Assembly: GCF_000717175.1 (NCBI RefSeq)
Contig: NZ_JNYD01000058.1
Coordinates: 1 to 14,309 of the forward strand
Length of the DNA stretch: 14,309 nt
Source: Pseudonocardia autotrophica
GTDB lineage: Bacteria; Actinomycetota; Actinomycetes; Mycobacteriales; Pseudonocardiaceae
Reading direction: 5' to 3'
Shown in pieces: positions 5,561 through 12,782 of this stretch (position 1 is its first letter; each line of letters opens with the position of its first letter). Below the pieces are notes generated by a model, which was not told the DNA's origin, searched no databases, and saw nothing but the letters and a program-made list of their open reading frames with translations. The position numbers and the translations under genes were made by a program.

Positions 5561-7333
5561 ATGACAGTCAAGGAACCTGCGACCGGGACGGGCACCGGCG
5601 GGAGCCCCGACGAGCCGGAGGTCGTCACCACGTCGGGCACGGGCGCGGCCGATCGGCGGCATCCGACCGACCGCGTCGTGTTCGGGGTCGCGGCGCTGCT
5701 CGTCCTGGCCTTCATCGCCTGGGGTATCGCCGGGACGGACAGCCTCTCGGCGGTCTCGGGTGCGGTGCTGTCCGGGATCATGGGCGCCGGCGGGTGGTTC
5801 TTCATCCTCGCGGCCAGCGGCTTCGTCGTGTTCACGCTCTGGCTGGCGATCAGCCGCTACGGCCGGATCCCGCTCGGGTGCGACGGCGAGGCGCCGGAGT
5901 TCCGGACGAGCTCGTGGGTCGCGATGATGTTCTCCGCGGGCATGGGCATCGGGCTGATGTTCTTCGGCGTGGCCGAGCCCCTGTCGTTCTTCACCGCGCC
6001 GCCACCGGACACCGCGCCGGCCGGGACCCCGGCGGCGCTCGACGTGGCGATGGCGACCACGCTCTTCCACTGGACCCTGCACCCCTGGGCGATCTACGCC
6101 GTCGTCGGCCTGGCGATCGCCTACGGCACCTTCCGCCGCGGCCGCAGCCAGCTCATCTCCGCGGCCTTCGCCCCGCTGCTGGGCACCCGGCGCACCGAGG
6201 GCGGGCTCGGCAGGGCGATCGACATCTTCGCGATCTTCGCGACCTTGTTCGGCTCCGCCGCCTCCCTGGGCCTGGGCGCCCTGCAGATCGGCGGCGGGCT
6301 CACCGCGCTGGGCTGGATGGACAACCCGGGCACCGGGCTGCTCGTCGCGGTCATCGCGGTGCTCACCGTCGCGTTCATCGCGTCGGCGGTCAGTGGCGTG
6401 GCCAAGGGCATCCAGTGGCTCTCCAACATCAACATGGTGCTGGCGGCGTTCCTGGCGTTCTTCGTCTTCGTGGTCGGCCCGACGGTGCTGATCCTCAACC
6501 TGCTGCCCGGCAGCATCGGCCACTACCTGGCCGACCTCGCGTCGATGGCCGCCCGGACCGGCGCCGACGGCCCGGCGACGGCCGAGTGGCTGCAGAGCTG
6601 GACGGTCTTCTACTGGGCCTGGTGGATCTCCTGGACCCCGTTCGTCGGCATGTTCATCGCCCGCATCAGCCGCGGCCGCACGATCCGGCAGTTCATCGCC
6701 GGCGTCATCCTGATCCCCAGCGTGGTCTCGCTGGTCTGGTTCGCGATCTTCGGTGGTGCCGCGATCTCGGCGCAGCAGGCCGGCCAGGACCTCGCCTCGG
6801 GCGGGCAGGAGGAGAAGCTCTTCGGGCTGCTCCAGTCCTTCCCGCTCGGCACGCTGCTCAGCGTCGTCGCGATGCTGCTCGTCGCGATCTTCTTCGTCTC
6901 CGGCGCCGACGCGGCCTCGGTCGTGATGGGCACGATCTCGCAGAAGGGCTCCATCGAGCCCGGCCGCGGGATCGTGATCTTCTGGGGCACGGTGATGGGC
7001 GCCATCGCCGCGATCATGCTCATGGTCGGCGGGGACGACGCGCTGACCGGCATCCAGAACATCACGATCATCATGGCCCTGCCGTTCGTGGTCATCATGG
7101 TGCTGCTCTGCGTGTCGCTGTGGAAGGACCTGCGCGCCGACCCCCTGATCCGCCGGTCGGTCCGCGCGGGGGAGGCCGTCGAACAGGCCGTCGACTACGG
7201 CATGAAGGCCCACGCGGGCGACTTCATCCTCAACGTCAAACCGAAGTCGACGGCCGACGCCGCCGAGCAGGCCGAGGCCCGGGGCGGGCACACCATCCTG
7301 CCGGGCGAGCCCGGCCCCACCTTCGGCAACTGA
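5561..7333 (+). CDS. BCCT-family transporter, betaine type
   Basis: This 590-residue membrane protein has the twelve-helix betaine/choline/carnitine transporter core. SAGMGIGLMFFGVAEP (125-140) has Gly at the position equivalent to BetP G153, as in Na+-coupled betaine carriers, whereas H+-coupled choline carriers have Asp there. HWTLHPWAIY (170-179) and YWAWWISWTPFVGMFIARISRGR (351-373) reproduce the aromatic cage: W171, W176, Y179 and W355 have the spacing of BetP W189, W194, Y197 and W374. The hydrophilic N-terminus (about 36 residues) and C-terminal tail (about 65 residues, from 525) lack an obvious cluster of basic residues, so osmosensing is doubtful. ATG 5561 has GAAGG about 10 nt upstream; an in-frame ATG at 5525 is possible. 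Lying downstream of the demethylase, it probably imports its substrate. Confidence 0.93.
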   Translation: MTVKEPATGTGTGGSPDEPEVVTTSGTGAADRRHPTDRVVFGVAALLVLAFIAWGIAGTDSLSAVSGAVLSGIMGAGGWFFILAASGFVVFTLWLAISRYGRIPLGCDGEAPEFRTSSWVAMMFSAGMGIGLMFFGVAEPLSFFTAPPPDTAPAGTPAALDVAMATTLFHWTLHPWAIYAVVGLAIAYGTFRRGRSQLISAAFAPLLGTRRTEGGLGRAIDIFAIFATLFGSAASLGLGALQIGGGLTALGWMDNPGTGLLVAVIAVLTVAFIASAVSGVAKGIQWLSNINMVLAAFLAFFVFVVGPTVLILNLLPGSIGHYLADLASMAARTGADGPATAEWLQSWTVFYWAWWISWTPFVGMFIARISRGRTIRQFIAGVILIPSVVSLVWFAIFGGAAISAQQAGQDLASGGQEEKLFGLLQSFPLGTLLSVVAMLLVAIFFVSGADAASVVMGTISQKGSIEPGRGIVIFWGTVMGAIAAIMLMVGGDDALTGIQNITIIMALPFVVIMVLLCVSLWKDLRADPLIRRSVRAGEAVEQAVDYGMKAHAGDFILNVKPKSTADAAEQAEARGGHTILPGEPGPTFGN

Positions 7334-7366
7334 GCCACCGGCCCCCGCCCGCCGCCCGCCGCTCGT

Positions 7367-7384
7367 GCCCCGGCTCACCGGGGC
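7367..7384 (+). terminator. Hairpin downstream of the BCCT gene
   Basis: GCCCCGG (7367-7373) and CCGGGGC (7378-7384) form a perfect 7-bp stem with a CTCA loop, 33 nt after the BCCT stop. There is no T-run. It lies in the 115-bp region between convergent genes, where a terminator is expected. Confidence 0.55.
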
Positions 7385-7410
7385 GTCGATCGAGGTCCTC
7401 CGTCAGGGGT

Positions 7411-7432
7411 GCCGGCCGATCAGGCGACCGGC
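7411..7432 (-). terminator. Hairpin downstream of the cupin gene
   Basis: GCCGGCCG (7411-7418) pairs with CGACCGGC (7425-7432) at seven of eight positions around an ATCAGG loop. It lies 16 nt past the cupin stop in the minus-strand direction. It could terminate the minus-strand operon; with the neighbouring hairpin it may insulate the two convergent units. Confidence 0.45.
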
Positions 7433-7448
7433 CTGTGCACGGCGCTGA

Positions 7449-7841
7449 TCACCACGACGCCTCCCGGACCGCCCGCTCGTACTCCTCGTCGGACACCTCG
7501 TCGAGCCACTCGGTCGGGCCGAACGAGTAGGCGGTCTGGGTCAGCAGGCTGTCCGGGCCGGCGCCGTGCCAGTGCACCTCGCCCGCCGGCGTCCACACGC
7601 TCTGCCCGGCCCGGACCGGCCCGCCGAGCCCGTCCTGCCGGACGACGAACCCGCTGCCGTGGGTGGCCACGATGAGCTGGCCGCCGTCGTGCCGGTGCCA
7701 GTAGGTCCGGGCCCGTGGGGCGAAGGCCACCAGGTTGACGACGGGGTCGCCGCCGGAGATCGGGTCGGCCCAGACCTCGCCGGTGAACGTGTCGGTGCGG
7801 CGGACGCTGGGCTTGCCCGAGCGTCCCGGGATCAGATGCAT
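7449..7841 (-). CDS. Small cupin-domain protein (metal-binding type)
   Basis: This 130-residue protein is a single-domain cupin. The first motif is visible as YWHRHDGGQ (47-55) with candidate metal ligands H49, H51 and Q55. The second is PAGEVHWHGAGPD (85-97) with H90 and possibly H92. The pattern resembles small cupins annotated as carboxymuconolactone-decarboxylase-associated or bacterial mandelonitrile-lyase-like proteins, but no reaction can be assigned. ATG at 7841 (MHLIPGRSG) is chosen because AGGAAG stands about 9-10 nt upstream; the longer reading frame begins inside the upstream transporter and is Arg/Pro-rich. It follows the second MHS transporter by 31 nt on the same strand and is the last gene of the hydrolase-transporter-cupin set. 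A role in handling an oxygenated small molecule is inference only. Confidence 0.8.
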   Translation of the reverse strand: MHLIPGRSGKPSVRRTDTFTGEVWADPISGGDPVVNLVAFAPRARTYWHRHDGGQLIVATHGSGFVVRQDGLGGPVRAGQSVWTPAGEVHWHGAGPDSLLTQTAYSFGPTEWLDEVSDEEYERAVREASW

Positions 7842-7872
7842 GCGTGCGTGCTTCCTGTTCTTCGGTCGGCGA

Positions 7873-9243
7873 TCAGGACCGTGTCGTCGCGTTGTCCGGG
7901 GTGGGCGCGGCGATCGGCCCGCGCTGCTCGCCGGGGCCCAGGTCACGTCGGCGCGTCTCCGGCAGCACCCGCCAGAGGATGATGGTGCAGACGAGGGCGA
8001 CGCCGGCCATGTAGACGGCCGGGAGCCCCACCCCGGCGCCCGCGGCGGCGAGCGCGGCGGCGATCAACGGGCCGGGACCCGCGATCAGCGCCGCCCCCAG
8101 GTTGTAGCCGATCGCGCTGCCCGTGGAGCGCATGTGCGCCGGGAACAGTTCGATGAGCATCACGGTCGTGGTGCTGTTGTGCATGGCCTCGAAGATCCCG
8201 AACAGCACCAGACCGAGCACCGCGACGACCGGGTTGCCGGTCGCCATGAGCAGGAACGCGGGCACGGCGAACACGGCCAACCCGGCACCACCGATCAGGG
8301 ACACCGGTCGCCGGCCGACCCGGTCGGACAGGGCACCCATAACGGGGCACAGAGCCGCGTACAGCAGCGCACCGACGGCGACGACGACCAGCGCCGCGAA
8401 GCGGTCCATCTTGACCGTGACCGTCAGGAAGGTCGTCACGTAGGTCGCGATGTAGTAGAAGCCCAGCACCGTGATCGCGGAGAGCGCGAAGGAGATCGCG
8501 ACGTTGCGGCCCCCGCTGCGCCCGACCGCGCGGATCGGTGCGTCGGCGATGTCGCCGCGGGCCTTCAGCTCCCGGAAGACCTCGGTGTCCTCCAGCTTCA
8601 TGCGGAGGTAGAGGCCCACGAGGGTGAGCGGGAACGCGGCGAGGAACGGGATGCGCCAGCCCCAGCCGACGATGTCCTCGGGCGCGACCGCGGACTGGAT
8701 GAGCAGGGCCGAGCCGGCACCCACCGCGACGGCGAGGGCAGCGGTCATCGGGATGACGCTGGCGGTGATGCCGCGCCGGTCCGACGGCGCACTCTCCACC
8801 AGGAACGCGGCCGAACCGGTCCACTCGCCACCCGCGCTGAAGCCCTGGACGCACCGGAGCAGCACCAGCAGGACCGGCGCGGCGACACCGATCGCGGCGA
8901 ACGGCGGAAGCAGCGCGATGAGGGCGGTCGCCAGGCCCATGAGGACCACGGAGAGCATCAGCGCGAAGCGGCGGCCGCGGCGGTCGCCGATCGCGCCGAT
9001 GACGAACCCGCCCACGGGCCGCATCAGGAACGCGACGCCGTACACCGCCAGGGTGGACAGCAGCGACGCCGTGGGGCTGGAGCTGGGGAAGAAGTTCGCA
9101 CCGATCGCCGTGGCGAAGAAGCCGTAGATGGCGAAGTCGAACCACTCCATGAAGTTGCCGACGCCTGCGGCGACGAGGCGCCGGCGACGGTCCGGACCGG
9201 CGGCGCCGGTCCGGGTGACGGATGCTGACAAGAGACTCACCAC
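7873..9243 (-). CDS. Second MFS transporter, MHS family
   Basis: This 456-residue protein is another metabolite:H+ symporter. Signatures are NFMEWFDFAIYGFFA (30-44), the helix 2-3 loop GAIGDRRGRR (83-92), RCVQGFSAGGEWTG (130-143) and a second loop GALSDRVGRRP in the C-terminal half. RDIPF-like WGWRIPFLAAFPL and LRMKLEDTEVF are typical of the family. The start is one of two adjacent GTG codons (9243 or 9240); the upstream AGAGAAG is a weak ribosome binding site and the true start could differ by a few codons. It sits 52 nt after the alpha/beta hydrolase stop and 31 nt before the cupin, so the three are probably one transcript. It is clearly diverged from the MHS protein at 184-1632, so this is not a recent duplication. 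The substrate is likely an organic acid or the ester or amide acted on by the hydrolase. Confidence 0.88.
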   Translation of the reverse strand: MVSLLSASVTRTGAAGPDRRRRLVAAGVGNFMEWFDFAIYGFFATAIGANFFPSSSPTASLLSTLAVYGVAFLMRPVGGFVIGAIGDRRGRRFALMLSVVLMGLATALIALLPPFAAIGVAAPVLLVLLRCVQGFSAGGEWTGSAAFLVESAPSDRRGITASVIPMTAALAVAVGAGSALLIQSAVAPEDIVGWGWRIPFLAAFPLTLVGLYLRMKLEDTEVFRELKARGDIADAPIRAVGRSGGRNVAISFALSAITVLGFYYIATYVTTFLTVTVKMDRFAALVVVAVGALLYAALCPVMGALSDRVGRRPVSLIGGAGLAVFAVPAFLLMATGNPVVAVLGLVLFGIFEAMHNSTTTVMLIELFPAHMRSTGSAIGYNLGAALIAGPGPLIAAALAAAGAGVGLPAVYMAGVALVCTIILWRVLPETRRRDLGPGEQRGPIAAPTPDNATTRS

Positions 9244-9295
9244 TTCTCTGGGATGGCCTGGACGGCAGCGGGCGGCAGCACCGCCGCCGGGTCGA

Positions 9296-10540
9296 TCAGC
9301 GTTCGTACTTGTCGTGCAGCAGCGCGAGGACGGGGAAGAAGTACTCGGCGAAGCTGGCCGGGTCCTCGGACATGGGGAAGTGGCCCTTCCCCTCCATCTC
9401 GACGAGCTGCCCGCCCAGGCGCTCCGCGGCGGTGCGGCTCATCTCGGTGGTGGCCGAGTAGTCGTACTCGCCGCTGAACACGAAGAGGGGGCAGCGGGCG
9501 GTCCCGAGGGACTCGACCACCCGGGGCAGGTCCTGGGAGTAGAAGTAGGTGTCGCCCTGATAGATCCCGGGGCCGGACTGCGCGTAGCCCCACAGCGTCT
9601 GGGCGGCCGGACCCGCGGGGCTGGTGGGCGCGATCAGGCCGCCGACCCAGCTGGTCAGGAACAGCGAGTGGTCGACGTCCGTCCGGTTCGTCCAGTCGAC
9701 GAACCGGGACGGGTTGCCGAGGCCGCCCTCCAGGGCACACACGCCCGTGAACCGGTCGCCGTGCTCGGCGGCCAGGTACAGGGCGATGGCGCCACCCATC
9801 GAGCATCCGGCCAGCACCGGTCGCTCCAGCCCCAGGCCGTCCATGAACGCCAGCACCGTCGCGGCGTAGGTGGCGGTCGCGAGCCGGTAGGTCTGCCGCT
9901 GCCAGTCGGCCGGCGGCTCCGACCGACCGTGCCAGGGCATGTCGAACGCGTAGACGGTCCAGTTCGCGGTGAGCTCCGGGTCCTCCAGCAGGTACCGGAA
10001 CTGCCGGGAGTCCGCGCCCGCGGTGTGCAGGCACACCAGCGGGGGTCCGGTGCCGGCCGACTCGAAGTACAGGCGCTGCGACCGGCCCTCGACCTCGACC
10101 GTGAGATAACGGCCGACGACCGGGCTCAGCCCGGAGGCCGGCGCCACGGGGTCCGGGCGCCGCTGCGGGGCGGCCGTCATCGTGTCACGCAGGGCCGCCA
10201 GAACGCGGTCGACGACGAGCGCGGCCCGTGCCCACACCGTCCGGTCCCCGCGAACCGGCGCACCGCCGGAGGTCGCGACGAGCGCCTGGGCGGTCGTGAA
10301 GCCCCGCGGGCACGGGGTGCTGCAGAAGGCGGTCCACTCGGACTCGCTCACCACGAGCTCGAAGTTCCAGGCGTCGTTGATGCCGGTGGCGGGGACGACC
10401 TCGACCGCCGATCCCGTGGACCGCAGTCCGAAGGACAGGCCCGGGAGCTCGAACAGCGCGCTCCAGGCGCCGGTGGGCGGGAGGCCCGCGAGCAGAGTGC
10501 CGAGGTCGAGGCTGTGCAGGTCGTCGCGGCTGATCGCCAT
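9296..10540 (-). CDS. Alpha/beta-fold hydrolase with an unrecognised N-terminal domain
   Basis: The 414-residue protein has an alpha/beta hydrolase domain from about residue 143 to the end. The nucleophile elbow is AGCSMGGAIAL with S247; the acid is probably D360 in SGEYDYSA and the base H387 in GKGHFPMSEDP. LVCLHTAGADSRQF (168-181) supplies the oxyanion region. An N-terminal part of about 140 residues, including WNFELVVSESEWTAF and WARAALVVDRVLAALRD, is not part of the usual fold; its amphipathic alternation weakly suggests an SCP2-like lipid or steroid-binding domain, but I do not recognise it firmly. Such hydrolases cleave esters, amides or C-C bonds; which cannot be told. ATG 10540 follows AGGAG at 7 nt. 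It is the first gene of the minus-strand operon and is divergent from a LysR gene across 98 bp, which probably regulates it. Confidence 0.87.
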   Translation of the reverse strand: MAISRDDLHSLDLGTLLAGLPPTGAWSALFELPGLSFGLRSTGSAVEVVPATGINDAWNFELVVSESEWTAFCSTPCPRGFTTAQALVATSGGAPVRGDRTVWARAALVVDRVLAALRDTMTAAPQRRPDPVAPASGLSPVVGRYLTVEVEGRSQRLYFESAGTGPPLVCLHTAGADSRQFRYLLEDPELTANWTVYAFDMPWHGRSEPPADWQRQTYRLATATYAATVLAFMDGLGLERPVLAGCSMGGAIALYLAAEHGDRFTGVCALEGGLGNPSRFVDWTNRTDVDHSLFLTSWVGGLIAPTSPAGPAAQTLWGYAQSGPGIYQGDTYFYSQDLPRVVESLGTARCPLFVFSGEYDYSATTEMSRTAAERLGGQLVEMEGKGHFPMSEDPASFAEYFFPVLALLHDKYER

Positions 10541-10638
10541 GGGTTCTCCTCGTCGCTGAGTTCGGCGAAAGGTTGCGTCACATAGATGCGACGTGTCCAA
10601 TAGAGGAATTCTGTCGTGTCCATAACTCGGAGTGATGC
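10541..10638. promoter_or_regulatory. Divergent promoter region between the hydrolase operon and LysR gene
   Basis: This 98-bp region is AT-richer than its flanks and must hold both divergent promoters. The octamer CGTGTCCA occurs twice in the same orientation, at 10592-10599 and 10615-10622, 23 bp apart (about two helical turns). TTCG-G-CGAA at 10561-10569 is a short perfect dyad, and GAATTC lies between the octamers. These are candidate contacts for the LysR protein. I could not settle on -35/-10 boxes. Confidence 0.45.
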
Positions 10639-11541
10639 GTGGAGACCCGCCAGCTGCAGCACTTCCTGGCGATCGCCGACGCCGGCACGTTCACTGCCGC
10701 GGCCGAGCAGTTGCACATCTCGCAACCCGGGCTGTCCTCGTCGATCCGCGCCCTCGAGCGCTCCCTCGGCACTCGCCTCTTCGTACGTACCCGCAAACGG
10801 GCGGAGCTGACCGAGGCCGGACGAGAGCTCTACTCGGGCGCCCGGCGCGCCCTGGCCACGCTCGATGCGCTCGAGAGCCAGGTCCGCCGCGGGCCCGGGG
10901 TCAGGAAGAGCACGCTGCGGGTCGGGTGCATCCCGTCGTTCGCCGGGCTGGACCTCGCGGCGCTGATCAGCCGCTTCGTCGCACGCAACCCGGACGTCGA
11001 CGTCGACGTGGTCGTCGGCATGCCGTTGCGACACTTCGCCGATCTCGCGGAGGAGACCATCGAGCTCGCCTTCGTGACGATGCCGCTGGAGCCCCCGGAG
11101 GGCATCCGCCTGACCCCCCTGGCCACCTACCCCATGGTGCTCGCCTGCCCGGCGGGTCACCGGCTCGGCAAGCAGACCTCCGTCGAACTGGCCGACCTCG
11201 CGGACGAGGCGTTCGTCGACTTCGACGTGGACCTGGCGGCGCGCCAGGTCACCGACCAGGCGTTCGCGGCCGCGGACATCGTGCGCACGGTGCGGGTGAC
11301 GTGCAACGAGATCGGCTCCCTGTTGGAACTCGTCGCACACGGTCTCGGGATCGCCATCGTGCCGCGCCCGCTGGCGATCGCCACCCGCGTGCCGGTGGCG
11401 ATGGTGCCGCTCGCGAACGCGTCCCTGGTCTGGACGGTCGCCGCCGCCACCCGCCCGGCCGGGGTGACGTCCGAGGCCGGCCAGGCCTTCTGGAACCTCA
11501 TCGCCGACACCGCCACGCCGGTGAACCACAGAGCCACCTGA
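10639..11541 (+). CDS. LysR-family transcriptional regulator (hydrolase operon)
   Basis: This 300-residue protein has the LysR layout. The N-terminal helix-turn-helix is METRQLQHFLAIADAGTFTAAAEQLHISQPGLSSSIRALERSLGTRLFVR (about 1-50). A linker helix follows, then a two-lobed effector domain from about residue 90 (LRVGCIPSFAGLDLAALISRF onward) with VAHGLGIAIVPRP near 240. The start is GTG at 10639 with GGAG 6 nt upstream. It is divergent from the hydrolase-transporter-cupin set, the usual arrangement in which a LysR protein activates the neighbouring operon with a pathway intermediate as coinducer and represses itself. Its stop is only 9 bp from the stop of the next, convergent LysR gene. The inducer is unknown. 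Confidence 0.92.
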   Translation: METRQLQHFLAIADAGTFTAAAEQLHISQPGLSSSIRALERSLGTRLFVRTRKRAELTEAGRELYSGARRALATLDALESQVRRGPGVRKSTLRVGCIPSFAGLDLAALISRFVARNPDVDVDVVVGMPLRHFADLAEETIELAFVTMPLEPPEGIRLTPLATYPMVLACPAGHRLGKQTSVELADLADEAFVDFDVDLAARQVTDQAFAAADIVRTVRVTCNEIGSLLELVAHGLGIAIVPRPLAIATRVPVAMVPLANASLVWTVAAATRPAGVTSEAGQAFWNLIADTATPVNHRAT

Positions 11542-11550
11542 GGGACGTCC

Positions 11551-12438
11551 TCACAACGCGGTCCACTCCTGCGACACCACGAAGTCCCGGAAACGGCGCA
11601 CCACCGGCGACTCGGGCCGGTCCGCGCGCCAGACCAGTCCGAGAACCCGGTGTGCGGCGTCGTCGGTGAGGGGGAGGTAGACCGCGTTGGGGTCGGCCCG
11701 ATGCGGCCGCGGCCGGGGCACGACCGTGACGCCGAGTCCGGCCGCGGCGAGGCTTTCCATCGTCGCGATCTCGGCGCTCTCGAACGCGACCTCCGGATGC
11801 ACGCCGGCGCGGGCGAGCAGGTCGTCGGTGAGCCTGCGCAGCCCGAAGTCCGGGCCGAGCATGACGAACGGCTCGCCCGCGGCCTCCGCGATCCCGGCGC
11901 GGCCCCGGTCGGCGAGCCGGTGGTCGCGCGGGACGACCAGGCACAGCTGCTCGGTGTGGACGGTGTGCCAGGCCAGGTCCTCGTCCGACGGGCGCGGGCC
12001 GGTCACCGCCAGGTCGACGATGCCGTCGGCGACCAGCGCCTCCAGCTCGTAGGTCGCCGCCTGGGTCAGCGCGAACTGCACCTGCGGGGCCCGCGCCCGG
12101 AAGCCGCGGATCAGCTCGGGCGCCAGCCAGGTCGCGACCGAGTGCAGGAACCCGAGCCGGACCGTGCCGTGCTCCGGGTCGCGCAGCGCGCGGATGTGCT
12201 CGGTCGCCGCGCGCAGTTCGAGCAGGCTGCGCCGGGCGTGCCGGAGCAGCACCTCACCGGACGGGTTGAGCCGCAGGCGCCGGTTGACCCGGTCGAACAA
12301 CGGCGCCCCGATCTCCTGCTCCAGCCGCGCCAAGCTGCGCGACAGCGTGGGCTGGGTGACGTTCAACCGCTCCGCCGCCTGGGTCATGTGCGGGGTCTCC
12401 GCCAGCGTCACGAACCACTCGAGGTCCCCGACGTTCAT
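11551..12438 (-). CDS. LysR-family transcriptional regulator (CoA-transferase operon)
   Basis: This 295-residue protein is a second LysR regulator. The helix-turn-helix is MNVGDLEWFVTLAETPHMTQAAERLNVTQPTLSRSLARLEQEIGAPLFDR (1-50). The effector domain begins near residue 93 (VRLGFLHSVATWLAPELIRGF) and includes AAAGLGVTVVPRPRPH. ATG 12438 gives the normal LysR start; its ribosome binding site is weak. It is divergent from the small ORF/CoA-transferase/acyl-CoA dehydrogenase operon across 102 bp, which it most probably controls. It is only distantly similar to the LysR protein at 10639-11541, with which it converges, so the pair reflects adjacency of two separate regulated units rather than duplication. 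The inducer is likely an organic acid or acyl-CoA, by inference. Confidence 0.92.
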   Translation of the reverse strand: MNVGDLEWFVTLAETPHMTQAAERLNVTQPTLSRSLARLEQEIGAPLFDRVNRRLRLNPSGEVLLRHARRSLLELRAATEHIRALRDPEHGTVRLGFLHSVATWLAPELIRGFRARAPQVQFALTQAATYELEALVADGIVDLAVTGPRPSDEDLAWHTVHTEQLCLVVPRDHRLADRGRAGIAEAAGEPFVMLGPDFGLRRLTDDLLARAGVHPEVAFESAEIATMESLAAAGLGVTVVPRPRPHRADPNAVYLPLTDDAAHRVLGLVWRADRPESPVVRRFRDFVVSQEWTAL

Positions 12439-12540
12439 GCGCTGAGCGTATCGAGTTGATGAGAAAGTTTCATTTCACGTATCGCTTTCACTGGGCCACG
12501 ATTCCAGGACGCCGCTGAGGTCGACCGACGGAGGAGCAGC
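12439..12540. promoter_or_regulatory. LysR-type binding site and divergent promoter region
   Basis: ATGAGAAAGTTTCAT at 12459-12473 is an imperfect dyad with perfect outer arms (ATGA/TCAT) and fits the LysR T-N11-A pattern as TGA-N7-TCA (12460-12472). The GAGAAAG inside it (12461-12467) is mirrored by CTTTCAC at 12485-12491 with one mismatch, so a second half-site may exist. The sequence is conspicuously AT-rich against its surroundings. TTGATG at 12456-12461 could be a plus-strand -35 with a weak -10 near 12479-12485 (GTATCGC). GAGGAGCA just before 12541 is the ribosome binding site of the small ORF. Confidence 0.55.
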
Positions 12541-12771
12541 ATGACCACACCGGAAAGCGGGGACGCCCTCGCCACGGCCCTCCGGGACTGGCGCCCGCCG
12601 ACCGTGGAGACCGTCCGGCGCGTCGACCCCTGGCAGTCCGCGGCCTTCGCCGCGCTGCTCGACGCCCCCGCCCCGGCCGACGAGCTGCTCCGGGACGGCG
12701 ACGAGCTGTCGGTCGCCGTCGCGGCGCAGGGCGCCACCCCGTCGCTGACCGCCTCGATCCGCCTCCTCTGA
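12541..12771 (+). CDS. Small protein of 76 residues, possible remnant of a MaoC/FAS1-like hydratase
   Basis: The ORF starts with ATG after GGAGGAGC and ends 11 nt before the CoA-transferase start, so it is placed and spaced like a real first gene of the operon. I do not recognise it as a known small family. Residues 16-45 (DWRPPTVETVRRVDPWQSAAFAALLDAPAP) resemble, from memory, the N-terminus of two-domain MaoC/FAS1-like (HTD2, mesaconyl-CoA hydratase-like) proteins. The last 25 residues (GDELSVAVAAQGATPSLTASIRLL) look like the end of a hot-dog domain. The expected 200 or more residues between are missing, including the catalytic part. An in-frame internal deletion is one explanation; a genuine small protein is the other. 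No catalytic function should be assumed. Confidence 0.6.
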   Translation: MTTPESGDALATALRDWRPPTVETVRRVDPWQSAAFAALLDAPAPADELLRDGDELSVAVAAQGATPSLTASIRLL

Positions 12772-12782
12772 AGGGCCCGAGA

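Noticed and set aside
9244..9295. GGCGG/CCGCC hairpin between the hydrolase and the second MHS transporter
   Set aside because: The stem is only 5 bp with a 5-nt loop, common in DNA of this GC content, and the genes are spaced like one operon.
10541..10600. A 20-codon longer start for the alpha/beta hydrolase
   Set aside because: The extension would run through the divergent promoter region, and the ATG at 10540 has a clear AGGAG at 7 nt.
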